This document shows positions 56,716 through 64,000 of a stretch of DNA of 64,000 bases, one piece after another. A program made the position numbers and the translations under genes. The DNA is from Streptomyces sp. SID8374 (GTDB lineage: Bacteria; Actinomycetota; Actinomycetes; Streptomycetales; Streptomycetaceae): NCBI RefSeq assembly GCF_009865135.1, contig NZ_WWGH01000001.1, positions 1,674,001-1,738,000 of the forward strand, read 5' to 3'. The notes below the pieces were generated by a model. It was not told the origin of the DNA and searched no databases. It worked only from the letters and a program-made list of their open reading frames with translations. Position 1 is the stretch's first letter. Each line of letters begins with the position of its first letter.

Positions 56716-56902
56716 GCGGGGGAACGCCTTCCGGGAAATCCGATGGGCGCTCGCGATCGGTCCGAACCGTCCGGCCGTCCTACACCGTTACCGGTCGTGC
56801 GACGCGATCGTGCGAGGTGAGCACCCGGCCTGATCCAGCGGTAATGGGTCTCACCTCCCCGGTCCGTCCCCGTACCGGTGCACGGGGGGTCGTAACACTA
56901 CA
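56716..56902. other. Gap upstream of the methyltransferase
   Basis: Nearly 190 bases that should contain the promoter of the methyltransferase gene. No gene, repeat or operator is evident. Confidence 0.3.
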
Positions 56903-56931
56903 ACAGCCCGCGCCACGGGGGCGCGGGCTGT
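56903..56931 (-). terminator. Terminator after the DHA2 exporter gene
   Basis: A perfect 12-bp stem (56903-56914 with 56920-56931) around a 5-base loop, just after the exporter's stop at 56943. Confidence 0.87.
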
Positions 56932-56942
56932 CGTCCGGCCGT

Positions 56943-58502
56943 CTACAGGTCGACGCTGTCACGCAGCTTGGTCGGTGTGAGGAACAGCGAAGCGATGACA
57001 CCGACGACCGCGATGCAGGCCGAGATGAGGAAGATGTGCCCGGTGGCGTCCCCGTAGGCGGCCCGGACGACCTCCTGGATTTGCGGCGGCATGGCGGCGA
57101 CGTTCAGGGTGGATCCGCCGGAGCCGGAGGCGGCCGGGTCGATGCCCAGCTCCGCCAGCCCGTGGGCGATCTTGTTCGCGACCTGGTGGGCGAGGACCGC
57201 GCCGAGGACGGAGACGCCCATGGTGCCGCCGAGGGAGCGGAAGAAGGTGATGGCCCCGCTGGCCGCGCCGATCTCGCTGAGGGGCACGGTGTTCTGGAGG
57301 ACGAGCACCAGGTTCTGCATCGACATACCGACACCCACACCGACCCCGAGCATCCCCAACGCCACGGCGACGAGGGGCGTTTCGTGGTCGATGAAGGAGA
57401 GCCCGAGGAAGCCGAGGGCGAGGATGACGACACCGGTGACGATGTACGGCTTGACCTTGCCGGTCTTGGAGACGAGGCGTCCGGCGACGGTGGAGGAGAC
57501 GAGCACGCCCGCCATGAGCGGGATGGTGAGCAGCCCGGCCTCGGTCGGCGAGTAGCCGCGCCCAATCTGGAAGTACTGGCCGAGGAAGACCGCGCCGCCG
57601 AACATCGCCATGCCGACCGCGAGGCTCGCGACGATGGCGAGGGCGGGGTCGCGGCGCCGGACGACGTGCAGGGGGACGACGGGCTCCTTGACCCTGGCCT
57701 CGACGAAGACGGCCGCGCCGAGGATGAGCACGCTCCCGCCGACCATGAGGCCGGTCTGCCAGGAGATCCAGTCGAAGTCGCCGCCGACGAAGGTGACCCA
57801 GAGGAGCAGGAGGCTGACCCCGGCGGCGATGAGCGAGGCGCCGAGGTAGTCGACCTTGGTGTCGGAGCGGCGGACCTCGGCGAGGTGCAGGGTGCGGGCG
57901 AGCATCACGGAGGCGAGCAGCGTGAAGGGCACGGCGATGAAGAAGCACCAGCGCCAGCCGAGCCAGGAGGCGTCGGTGATGAACCCGCCGAGCAGCGGCC
58001 CGCCGACGGTGGCGACGGCCATGACGCCACCGAGGTAACCGTTGTAGCGGCCGCGCTCCTTGGGGCTGATCATCGCGGCGATGATCACCTGGACGAGGAC
58101 CTGGAGCGCCCCCATGCCGAGCCCCTGGACGGCGCGGAAGGCGATGAGCTGCTCGGTGGACTGAGCGAAGCCGCAGGCGATCGACGAGACGACGAAGAGC
58201 CCGATGGCTATCTGGAGCAGCAGCTTCTTGCTGAAGAGGTCGGCGAGCTTGCCCCAGATCGGGGTGGAGGCGGTGGAGGCCAGCAGCGTCGCGGTGACGA
58301 CCCAGGTGTACTGCGACTGGGTGCCGTCGAGGGACCCGATGATCTGCGGGAGCGCGACCGAGACCACGGTGGTGCTGATCATGGCGACGAACAGCACGAT
58401 GAGCAGCCCGCTGAGGGCCCGCAGGACGTGCCGGTGGTCCATCGGTGCGGGGGCGGGGGCGGGGGCCCCGGCCGGGGCGGCGGTGGTGTGTGCTGCGCTC
58501 AC
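56943..58502 (-). CDS. DHA2-family drug exporter (14 TM MFS)
   Basis: A 519-aa MFS transporter with 14 predicted helices, starting after an Ala/Pro-rich tail. Motifs: TTVVSVALPQIIGSLDGTQS, motif A WGKLADLFSKKLLLQIAIGL and motif C-like GPLLGGFITDASWLGWRWCF, characteristic of EmrB/QacA-type proton antiporters. It exports drugs or endogenous metabolites. The GTG at 58502 is preferred over the TTG at 58508 because GGAGG lies six bases upstream of it. A divergent TetR gene with operator repeats lies between, a typical drug-induced pair. Confidence 0.93.
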   Translation of the reverse strand: MSAAHTTAAPAGAPAPAPAPMDHRHVLRALSGLLIVLFVAMISTTVVSVALPQIIGSLDGTQSQYTWVVTATLLASTASTPIWGKLADLFSKKLLLQIAIGLFVVSSIACGFAQSTEQLIAFRAVQGLGMGALQVLVQVIIAAMISPKERGRYNGYLGGVMAVATVGGPLLGGFITDASWLGWRWCFFIAVPFTLLASVMLARTLHLAEVRRSDTKVDYLGASLIAAGVSLLLLWVTFVGGDFDWISWQTGLMVGGSVLILGAAVFVEARVKEPVVPLHVVRRRDPALAIVASLAVGMAMFGGAVFLGQYFQIGRGYSPTEAGLLTIPLMAGVLVSSTVAGRLVSKTGKVKPYIVTGVVILALGFLGLSFIDHETPLVAVALGMLGVGVGVGMSMQNLVLVLQNTVPLSEIGAASGAITFFRSLGGTMGVSVLGAVLAHQVANKIAHGLAELGIDPAASGSGGSTLNVAAMPPQIQEVVRAAYGDATGHIFLISACIAVVGVIASLFLTPTKLRDSVDL

Positions 58503-58555
58503 GCGCAACCTCCGGAAGGTTCGTACGTAGGGGATAAGGCTTCACCATACATGCA

Positions 58556-58582
58556 CACTGAGCAATTTTGCCCACTGAGCAA
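58556..58582. promoter_or_regulatory. TetR operator with direct repeats
   Basis: CACTGAGCAA occurs at 58556 and 58573, 17 bases apart. The second copy is part of TTGCCCACTGAGCAA (58568-58582), an imperfect palindrome. The site lies between the divergent exporter and TetR genes, close to both starts. Confidence 0.68.
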
Positions 58583-58611
58583 CAATCCGAACCCCGGGGG
58601 ATAATGCCCCC

Positions 58612-59211
58612 ATGGACAGCAGCACCGCGGGACCGGGACTCCGGGAGCGCAAGAAGGAAGCCACCCGGCAGGCCGTGCACGAGGCGACCCTGCGCCTGAC
58701 CGTGGAGCACGGCTTCGACCATGTGACGGTCGAGGCGGTGGCGGACGCGGCCGGGATCTCCCGCCGGACGTTCTCGAACTACTTCACCAACAAGGAGGAC
58801 GCTCTCCTCTACGGCGAGGAGCAGCAGATCAGGGCCCTGGTCCGCACGGTCCGGGACCGCCCCGCCGACGAACCGGCCTGGCCGGCCCTGCGCGCGGCGG
58901 TGGCGCAGTTCTCGGAACGCGTGGCTCCTCCGGAGCGCGACTGGGCGGTCCGCACCCGCCTGGCGATGCGCCACCCCTCCCTCCTGGCCCGCCAGTTGGC
59001 CAACCACGCGGCCCTGGAACGCGACCTGGCCGAAGCGGTGGCCGCCCGCCCGGGCCCGACCTCGGCCCCGGTCCGCCCGATCGTGCTGGCGGCGGGGTTC
59101 CTGGCCTCGCTCAGGATCGCGATGCGGATGTGGATCGAGGAGGACCTGGCCCGGGAGCCGGCGGCGGTGATCGACGAGGTGCTGGACGAGATGGGGCGGG
59201 GGTTCGGGTAA
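58612..59211 (+). CDS. TetR-family regulator of the DHA2 exporter
   Basis: A 199-aa TetR protein. The HTH is KKEATRQAVHEATLRLTVEHGFDHVTVEAVADAAGI split over residues ~12-47, with SRRTFSNYFTNKEDALLYG as the recognition part. The C-terminal part (RLAMRHPSLLARQLANHAAL) is helical. Divergent from the exporter, so it probably represses it until a drug binds. Confidence 0.9.
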   Translation: MDSSTAGPGLRERKKEATRQAVHEATLRLTVEHGFDHVTVEAVADAAGISRRTFSNYFTNKEDALLYGEEQQIRALVRTVRDRPADEPAWPALRAAVAQFSERVAPPERDWAVRTRLAMRHPSLLARQLANHAALERDLAEAVAARPGPTSAPVRPIVLAAGFLASLRIAMRMWIEEDLAREPAAVIDEVLDEMGRGFG

Positions 59212-59328
59212 AACTCTGACCGCCTCCTCTCCCCTTCGGAGCCCGCCATCAGCACCACCTCTGACTCCGACCCCATCCTCTGGCTCGGCACAGAAACCTG
59301 CGCGCTCGGCCCCTACCGGGCGGACCTG

Positions 59329-59820
59329 GTGGAGACGTACTGGCGCTGGGAGCAGGACCCCGCGCTCCTGGTCGGCTACGGACGCCAGCAGCCGGAGTCC
59401 CTGGAGGCGCGCACGGAGGGCATGGCCCATCAACTGCGCGGGGACAACATCCGCTTCACGGTGCACGACCTCGCCACCGGCGTCCCGGTCCCGGCCGGGG
59501 TGGCGACGCTGCTGCCCGACCCGTCCGTCCGCACGGCGGAGTACGTCGTGATGCTGGCCCCCGAGGCACGCGGACGCGGCCTGGGCACGGCCGCCACCCG
59601 GCTGGTGTTGGACTACGCGTTCCACATCACCAACCTGCGCATGGTCTGGCTGAAGGTCCTGGCCCCCAACAAGGCAGGGCGGCGTGCCTACGAGAAAGCC
59701 GGCTTCCGGACCGCCGGAACCCTGCGGGAGGCGGGCTACTGGCTCGGAACGGTCTGCGACGAGATTCTGATGGACACGCTGGCCACCGACTTCACGGGCC
59801 CGTCGGTCATCACGGCCTGA
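59329..59820 (+). CDS. GNAT acetyltransferase
   Basis: A GNAT with the acetyl-CoA motif APEARGRGLGTAATRLVLDY (residues ~77-96) and YEKAGFRTAGTLREAGYWLG. The coordinates use the first canonical in-frame start, GTG at 59329 (163 aa). However, the same frame continues upstream with family-like sequence from 59248 (ISTTSDSDPILWLGTETCAL, GPYRADLVETYWRWEQDP), preceded by GGAG, where the first codon is ATC. The real protein may start at a rare ATC or have lost its ATG by point mutation. The substrate is unknown. Confidence 0.8.
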   Translation: METYWRWEQDPALLVGYGRQQPESLEARTEGMAHQLRGDNIRFTVHDLATGVPVPAGVATLLPDPSVRTAEYVVMLAPEARGRGLGTAATRLVLDYAFHITNLRMVWLKVLAPNKAGRRAYEKAGFRTAGTLREAGYWLGTVCDEILMDTLATDFTGPSVITA

Positions 59821-59828
59821 CGGCCCGA

Positions 59829-59862
59829 AGGCGGCTCACCGCACCGTTGCGCGGAAGCCGCC
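59829..59862. terminator. Weak hairpin between GNAT and GntR genes
   Basis: GGCGGCT (59830-59836) pairs with AGCCGCC (59856-59862) around a loop that itself can pair (CCGC with GCGG). It lies between the convergent GNAT and GntR genes. Confidence 0.4.
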
Positions 59863-59880
59863 CTCAGGACCAGGCCGTAC

Positions 59881-60645
59881 TCAGAACCGGGAGTCGTCGA
59901 CGTCGATCTCGTACGCGATCTCCCAGCGGATGTCCGGGACGATGATGTCGGCGGTCTCGACCGGACGGCCCTCCGAGTCGAAGTAGATGCGCTCCAGTTG
60001 TGTGACCAGGTCGCCCACGGAGATGTTGAGGAAGTTGGCCTGCTCGCGCGTGGCGCGGGCCGGTCGTGGCATTTCGAGGGCGGTGGAGATGTTCACGTTG
60101 ATGGAGCGCATACGGGCGACCACGCCGATCTTGCCCCGCGGCCCCATCTCCGGGAGCAGCACCTCCGTACCGCCGGTGATGGCCATCGGCTCCCAGCTCG
60201 TGGCGAGTTGCGCCGGCTGACCGTCCGCGAGGAACTCGTAGTGGGTCATGACGCAGAGGTCGCCGGGCTCGATCGCCAGCCGGGCGGCGATGTCCTCCGT
60301 GGCGGGAACCCGCGCCCGGCTGTTGCACTCCCAGGTGCCATCGCCGCCGTGGTCCTTCAGGCCGGCGCGGAACGGGGAGCCGGTCCGCTCCTGACGGAGG
60401 CGTGAGCGGACCATCCTGAGGCGCTGGCGGGCTTTGCGGACGTACGTACCGGAACCGGCACGGCCTTCGAGGATGCCCTCGATGATCAGACGTTCCATGG
60501 CCCGCTGGGCGACGGAGTGGCCGACGCCGTACTCCTCGGCGAACCGGGCGCGGGACGGCAGCTTGTCACCGACGGCCCATTCACCCGACAGCACCCGGGT
60601 ACGGATCTTGTCGGCCACCTGCAAGTACGGGGTATCGCGAGGCAT
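59881..60645 (-). CDS. GntR-family regulator (UTRA type)
   Basis: A 254-aa HutC/GntR protein. The winged helix covers residues ~7-70 (YLQVADKIRTRVLSGEWAVG, RFAEEYGVGHSVAQRAMERL, GRAGSGTYV). The C-terminal UTRA domain contains MTHYEFLADGQPAQLATSWE and LERIYFDSEGRPVETADIIV. UTRA GntR proteins in Streptomyces include KorA-type repressors of integrative plasmids as well as sugar regulators. It is divergent from three small genes, with two palindromes in the gap. Confidence 0.9.
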   Translation of the reverse strand: MPRDTPYLQVADKIRTRVLSGEWAVGDKLPSRARFAEEYGVGHSVAQRAMERLIIEGILEGRAGSGTYVRKARQRLRMVRSRLRQERTGSPFRAGLKDHGGDGTWECNSRARVPATEDIAARLAIEPGDLCVMTHYEFLADGQPAQLATSWEPMAITGGTEVLLPEMGPRGKIGVVARMRSINVNISTALEMPRPARATREQANFLNISVGDLVTQLERIYFDSEGRPVETADIIVPDIRWEIAYEIDVDDSRF

Positions 60646-60696
60646 TTCGGCGGCTCCGTGAGGGTGCGGCGTTCAGGGCTCGATATTGACAAAGCT

Positions 60697-60726
60697 AACC
60701 CATCAGGTTGAAGCTGAGCACTCAGC
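60697..60726. promoter_or_regulatory. Candidate GntR operators
   Basis: AACC-CATCA-GGTT (60697-60709) and GCTGAG-CA-CTCAGC (60713-60726) are adjacent palindromes in the 119-base gap between the GntR gene and the small genes. TTGACA at 60686 could be a -35 element. Confidence 0.55.
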
Positions 60727-60764
60727 ATTACATGGAGTGACATCGACTTCACCAGGGGAGAAGT

Positions 60765-61142
60765 GTGCGCTCAGCACAAGCGCGGGCAGCGGCACTGACC
60801 GGCATGCTCACCGCCGCCATCGGCACCGAGCCGCGCGTAGCCGACACCGAGGCCGGCATCCGCGTCGAAGCGGACCTCCCCACCGAACTCACCGAGGCCG
60901 AGCACACGGCGGTACTCGCCGCCCTGGCCACGGCCGACCACTTCGGGCACACCCTCACCCGCACCGCCGAATTCGTCTGGGCCGAGATCAGCAGAGAGGC
61001 GACCGTGACCACGACCGATTTCCCCGACGCGGCCTACCGCGACCTGCTCGCCCACACGACGACGTGCGGAACCTGCCGAGCCGGAGCGGTCTGCTCCACC
61101 GCGGCCAAGCTCGTCCGCACCTGGCGCGAGACGCGCGCATAA
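60765..61142 (+). CDS. Small hypothetical protein (125 aa)
   Basis: Starts at GTG after GGGGAGAAGT. The N-terminal 80 residues are acidic and Ala/Thr-rich (MLTAAIGTEPRVADTEAGIR, LTEAEHTAVLAALATADHFG). The C-terminus carries three cysteines in CGTCRAGAVC, a possible metal-binding knuckle, followed by STAAKLVRTWRETRA. I do not recognise a family. Its place opposite a GntR repressor and before a second Cys-containing protein resembles regulatory modules around Streptomyces integrative elements, but no integrase is in the window. Confidence 0.7.
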   Translation: MRSAQARAAALTGMLTAAIGTEPRVADTEAGIRVEADLPTELTEAEHTAVLAALATADHFGHTLTRTAEFVWAEISREATVTTTDFPDAAYRDLLAHTTTCGTCRAGAVCSTAAKLVRTWRETRA

Positions 61143-61201
61143 GGGCGCCCCCTGCCGACCGGCACAGCTCGCCCACTCCCCCAGAGAGACGGAGGCACCA
61201 C

Positions 61202-61258
61202 ATGCGCACGCCCGCCCCTCACGCCTTACTCCTGGCCCCGCCCGGGAGGCACCGATGA
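61202..61258 (+). CDS. 18-codon leader ORF with a TTA codon
   Basis: An ATG with a strong GGAGG site (seven bases away) opens an 18-codon frame whose stop overlaps the next start as ATGA. Codon 9 is TTA (in HALLLAPPGRHR it is the first Leu), which in Streptomyces needs the bldA tRNA. Translation of the next gene could therefore be coupled to a developmentally limited tRNA. The size and coupling suggest a regulatory leader. Confidence 0.55.
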   Translation: MRTPAPHALLLAPPGRHR

Positions 61259-61551
61259 TCGCCCTGTCCCCGACGGACGTCCGCACCTGCGAGGCCTGCT
61301 GGACCGCCCCGGTCACGGCGGCCCGCCACACGGAGACCGGCCGTGACCTGCTCTGCGAGGAGTGCGCGGCGGGCGACTACCCGCGCCGCGTGGACCTGTT
61401 CCCGCCGTTCGGGATCTACGGCCTGCCGGCCCGCAAGGTCCGGCCGGATGGCAAACACCGAGGCAACCCGGGCCCGCCCCCACCCGACCCGGGCCCACCG
61501 CTCCCCAACCCACCACCGGCACCTTCACCACCAGGAACACCCCCGGTGTAG
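61255..61551 (+). CDS. Small zinc-ribbon-like protein with Pro-rich tail (98 aa)
   Basis: Residues 12-37 contain CEACWT and LLCEECAAGD, two CxxC pairs about 20 residues apart, typical of a zinc ribbon. The middle reads YPRRVDLFPPFGIYGLPARK, and the last ~35 residues are almost entirely Pro and Gly. The start overlaps the leader ORF stop (ATGA), so translation is coupled. Function unknown; a DNA- or protein-binding adaptor is possible. Confidence 0.72.
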   Translation: MIALSPTDVRTCEACWTAPVTAARHTETGRDLLCEECAAGDYPRRVDLFPPFGIYGLPARKVRPDGKHRGNPGPPPPDPGPPLPNPPPAPSPPGTPPV

Positions 61552-61738
61552 CGCGCCTCGGATCCGCTCCGGCTCACGACGGGCGCGGGCCCCGTCCACC
61601 ACCCTTCGGGTGAGGCCTCCTCCGGGAACATCCGGCGATGTCGTCGGCCCACTCCTGCGCCCACGACCGCAGCGGCGGGGGGGGCGTCTCGCTCACCAAG
61701 CCCGTGCGCCGCGACCTGGCGCTCTTGGCACGACCTCG

Positions 61739-62155
61739 TCAGCCGTGCCCTCGCCGTGCCCACCGTCGCAGCCCGCCGACAGCACGTTCCTTATGACGGC
61801 GGATTGAAGAGAATTCGCCGGGACTCGTCCTGAGCGCCATGAGCGGGGTCCATCGCTGACGTCCGGTGCGAGCCGTCCACCTCACTGCGGGAAAGTCCGT
61901 AATCTCCGAGATGCGCTCCCGGTCGATCACCCGCGTGCGCAGATAGCCACGGACCATCATCCGTGAGTGCTCACACGTCACACCGAGCCGGTATCCCCGC
62001 ACTGCCAGCACGGAGAACGCGATCACGGCCAGACCTGCCGCGAGCCGCAGCACGCCGCGGTCGGCTTGCACCGCGTACGCGATGCCGGCAACCGCCGGAA
62101 CGGCTCCGAGGCCGCTGTTCCCCAGACGGTTGAGTGTCGTTGGTGAGCACTCCAT
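61739..62155 (-). CDS. PH-domain membrane protein
   Basis: A 138-aa protein with two short membrane helices (SGLGAVPAVAGIAYAVQA, LRLAAGLAVIAFSVLAVRGY) followed by a small bacterial PH-like domain (RLGVTCEHSRMMVRGYLRTR, VIDRERISEITDFPAVRW). This layout matches PH_6-type proteins related to the mycobacterial CFP-6 antigen. The ATG at 62155 follows GAGGAA; the in-frame extension upstream overlaps the glnA2 terminator region and looks non-coding. Function unknown. Confidence 0.8.
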   Translation of the reverse strand: MECSPTTLNRLGNSGLGAVPAVAGIAYAVQADRGVLRLAAGLAVIAFSVLAVRGYRLGVTCEHSRMMVRGYLRTRVIDRERISEITDFPAVRWTARTGRQRWTPLMALRTSPGEFSSIRRHKERAVGGLRRWARRGHG

Positions 62156-62300
62156 GACGTTCCTCGGGTGGTCGCGGCTACCGGCGCAGCCTACAGCCGA
62201 CGGTCCGCGCAACGTCACGAGCGCCAGGACAGACGACCGGGTACGCGTATGCCCCCACCGGAGGCACCGCCGTGTCGACCCGGGCCCTGGCTCTCGCCTC

Positions 62301-62348
62301 AACGGCTTCGGGCCCCGACGGCGCATACCGTCGGGGCCCGAAGCCGTT
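62301..62348 (-). terminator. Terminator of the glnA2-like gene
   Basis: A perfect 21-bp stem (62301-62321 with 62328-62348) around a 6-base loop, 30 bases after the stop of the minus-strand GS gene. Confidence 0.95.
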
Positions 62349-62378
62349 CATGCGAGCTCTGCGCCGCCGGCCGGTCTC

Positions 62379-63740
62379 CTACAGCACCGGCAGCAGGTTC
62401 TTCAGCTCGAAGGCCGTGACCTCGCTGCGGTACTCCTCCCACTCCTGCTTCTTGTTGCGGAGGAAGAAGTCGAAGACGTGCTCGCCCAGCGTTTCGGCGA
62501 CCAGTTCGCTCTTCTCCATCAGGGAGATCGCCTCGCCCAGGTTCTGCGGGAGCGGTTCGATGCCCATGGCTCGGCGTTCCGCGTCGGAGAGGGCCCAGAC
62601 GTCGTCGTCGGCGCCGGCCGGGAGTTCGTAGCCCTCCTCGATGCCCTTGAGGCCTGCGGCGAGGAGGACCGCGTAGGTGAGGTACGGGTTGGCGCCGGAG
62701 TCGATGGAGCGGACCTCGACGCGGGCCGAGCCGGTCTTGCCGGGCTTGTACATCGGGACGCGGATCAGGGCGGAGCGGTTGTTGTGGCCCCAGCAGATGT
62801 ACGAGGGGGCCTCGCCGCCCGCTCCGGCGGCGCGGGAGGAGCCGCCCCAGATGCGCTTGTAGGAGTTGACCCACTGGTTGGTGACGGCGGAGATCTCCGC
62901 CGCGTGCGTCAGAAGGCCCGCGATGAAGGAGCGGCCCACCTTGGAGAGCTGGTACTCCGCGCCCGACTCGTAGAACGCGTTGCGGTCGCCCTCGAAGAGG
63001 GAGAGGTGGGTGTGCATGCCCGAACCCGGGTACTCCGAGAAGGGCTTGGGCATGAACGTGGCCTGCACGCCCTGCTCCAGCGCCACCTGCTTCATCACCA
63101 GACGGAACGTCATGATGTTGTCCGCCGTGGAGAGCGCGTCCGCGTAACGGAGGTCGATCTCCTGCTGGCCGGGGGCGCCCTCGTGGTGGCTGAACTCGAC
63201 CGAGATGCCCATCGATTCGAGCATCGTGATTGCCTGGCGGCGGAAGTCCATGCCCACGTTCTGCGGGGTGTGGTCGAAGTAGCCCGAGCTGTCCGCCGGG
63301 GTCGGGCGGGTGCCGTCGACCGGCTTGTTCTTCAGGAGGAAGAACTCGATCTCGGGGTGCGTGTAGAACGTGAAGCCGAGGTCCGACGTCTTCGCCAGGA
63401 TGCGCTTCAGCACGTAGCGCGGGTCCGCGAAGGACGGGGAGCCGTCCGGCATCAGGATGTCGCAGAACATCCGCGCGGTGCCGGGGGCCTCCGCGCGCCA
63501 GGGCAGGATCTGGAAGGTGCCCGGGTCCGGCTTGGCGATCATGTCCGATTCGTACACCCGGGCGAAGCCCTCGATCGCCGAGCCGTCGAAGCCGATGCCC
63601 TCGTCGAAGGCCTGCTCCAGCTCGGCCGGGGCCACGGCGACGGACTTGAGGAACCCGAGGACGTCGGTGAACCACAGCCGCACGAAGCGGATGTCGCGCT
63701 CCTCAAGGGTCCTGAGGACGAATTCCTGCTGCTTGTCCAT
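62379..63740 (-). CDS. glnA2: Glutamine synthetase-like protein (GlnA2 type)
   Basis: A 453-aa GSI-fold enzyme: GFDGSAIEGFARVYESDM, THPEIEFFLLKNKPVDGTRP, FSHHEGAPGQQEIDLRYADA, TFMPKPFSEYPGSGMHTHLS and NSYKRIWGGSS. The region where GSI has its adenylylation tyrosine reads ALSDAERRAMGIEPLPQNLG without that Tyr, so GlnE should not act on it. In S. coelicolor the gene at this locus is glnA2, whose product is reported as a gamma-glutamylpolyamine synthetase rather than a true GS. The ATG at 63740 gives DKQQEFVLRTLEERDIRFVR; no GlnR box is visible upstream. A role in polyamine use is likely by orthology. Confidence 0.9.
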   Translation of the reverse strand: MDKQQEFVLRTLEERDIRFVRLWFTDVLGFLKSVAVAPAELEQAFDEGIGFDGSAIEGFARVYESDMIAKPDPGTFQILPWRAEAPGTARMFCDILMPDGSPSFADPRYVLKRILAKTSDLGFTFYTHPEIEFFLLKNKPVDGTRPTPADSSGYFDHTPQNVGMDFRRQAITMLESMGISVEFSHHEGAPGQQEIDLRYADALSTADNIMTFRLVMKQVALEQGVQATFMPKPFSEYPGSGMHTHLSLFEGDRNAFYESGAEYQLSKVGRSFIAGLLTHAAEISAVTNQWVNSYKRIWGGSSRAAGAGGEAPSYICWGHNNRSALIRVPMYKPGKTGSARVEVRSIDSGANPYLTYAVLLAAGLKGIEEGYELPAGADDDVWALSDAERRAMGIEPLPQNLGEAISLMEKSELVAETLGEHVFDFFLRNKKQEWEEYRSEVTAFELKNLLPVL

Positions 63741-63982
63741 TGCCACATCCTTGCAGTTCAGACGGTCCGTGCACCACCGCCCGGGGTAGGGGGACACTTC
63801 AGTATCGCGACCCGGGATTTCCCCCAGATTACGCACACGGTGTGAGAGAGAGCACTCGGCCACCCACTACGATCGGCGACCGTGGCGTGCGGGGGCCGTG
63901 GCGGCTCTCCCGCCCGCCTGCGCGCGTCGGCCGCCGGACCGGCCTTCCCCCCTCCCGCCCCTTCGCAGAAGGACTCGACGCC

Positions 63983-64000
63983 ATGAGTTTCGGCCCCAGC
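63983..64000 (+). CDS. Start of a gene cut by the window edge
   Basis: An ATG after AGAAGGA opens MSFGPS before the window ends. Only six codons are visible, so the product cannot be identified. Confidence 0.4.

Noticed and set aside
61552..61738. Minus-strand frame reading LVSETPPPPLRSWAQEWADD
   Set aside because: No start codon with a ribosome site and no recognisable domain; not supported as a gene.

Overview
The window is high-GC DNA with GTG/TTG starts, third-position GC bias, rare TTA codons and long GC-rich hairpin terminators. Gene content and order place it in a Streptomyces chromosome: lipB-lipA-DUF4191-RDD-glnA, then glnII, the starch/maltose genes, glnE and a glnA-like gene. From memory, this matches the S. 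coelicolor SCO2192-SCO2242 neighbourhood.

Layout. 1-7.3 kb: a TPR-type regulator cut by the window edge, lipoate synthesis (lipB, lipA), two small membrane proteins and glnA (GSI) with a four-half-site GlnR box. 7.4-12 kb: small enzymes, including a GNAT gene that has lost its CoA-binding core, an ArsC-like protein, an AhpD-like/MocR divergent pair and a Gfo/Idh/MocA oxidoreductase whose 3' end joins a 45-bp tandem repeat array. 12.2-14.9 kb: an unusual two-gene operon, a vWA protein with a helical N-terminus overlapping a protein with a Fis-like helix-turn-helix tail. This is the best candidate for an undescribed system. 15-17.3 kb: glnII (GSII) with a second GlnR box, two very small ORFs and an orphan winged-helix regulator. 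17.3-28.4 kb: an MMPL exporter, a NarL-type two-component system, a secreted DUF1996 protein, a lipoprotein, a methyltransferase, a three-gene hydrolase/reductase/TetR operon and an iron-box-controlled DUF2470 protein.

28.6-47.1 kb is the starch and maltodextrin region: an NB-ARC protein, a 1772-aa amylase-pullulanase fusion, a secreted alpha-amylase with CBM20, and the operon malE-malF-malG-aglA. Two LacI paralogues flank the operon, one divergent (malR) and one translationally coupled behind aglA. CTTGC/GCAAG operator motifs lie upstream of aml and in the malE-malR intergenic region. Secreted enzymes cut starch, MalEFG imports maltodextrins (no ATPase gene is present, as expected if MsiK serves the transporter), and AglA hydrolyses them inside the cell. 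A low-GC3 gene with abortive-infection-like features sits between aml and the second LacI gene, behind several hairpins.

47.2-64 kb: a PAP2 protein, an APC permease/amidohydrolase operon with a divergent TetR, glnE (GS adenylyltransferase), a PPOX-like protein, an N5-glutamine methyltransferase, a DHA2 exporter with a divergent TetR, a GNAT with no canonical start, and a GntR regulator divergent from small genes that include an 18-codon ORF carrying a TTA codon. A PH-domain protein and a second GSI-like gene (glnA2) follow. Glutamine synthesis therefore frames the window: GSI with its adenylylation Tyr397, GSII, GlnE and a GS-like enzyme.
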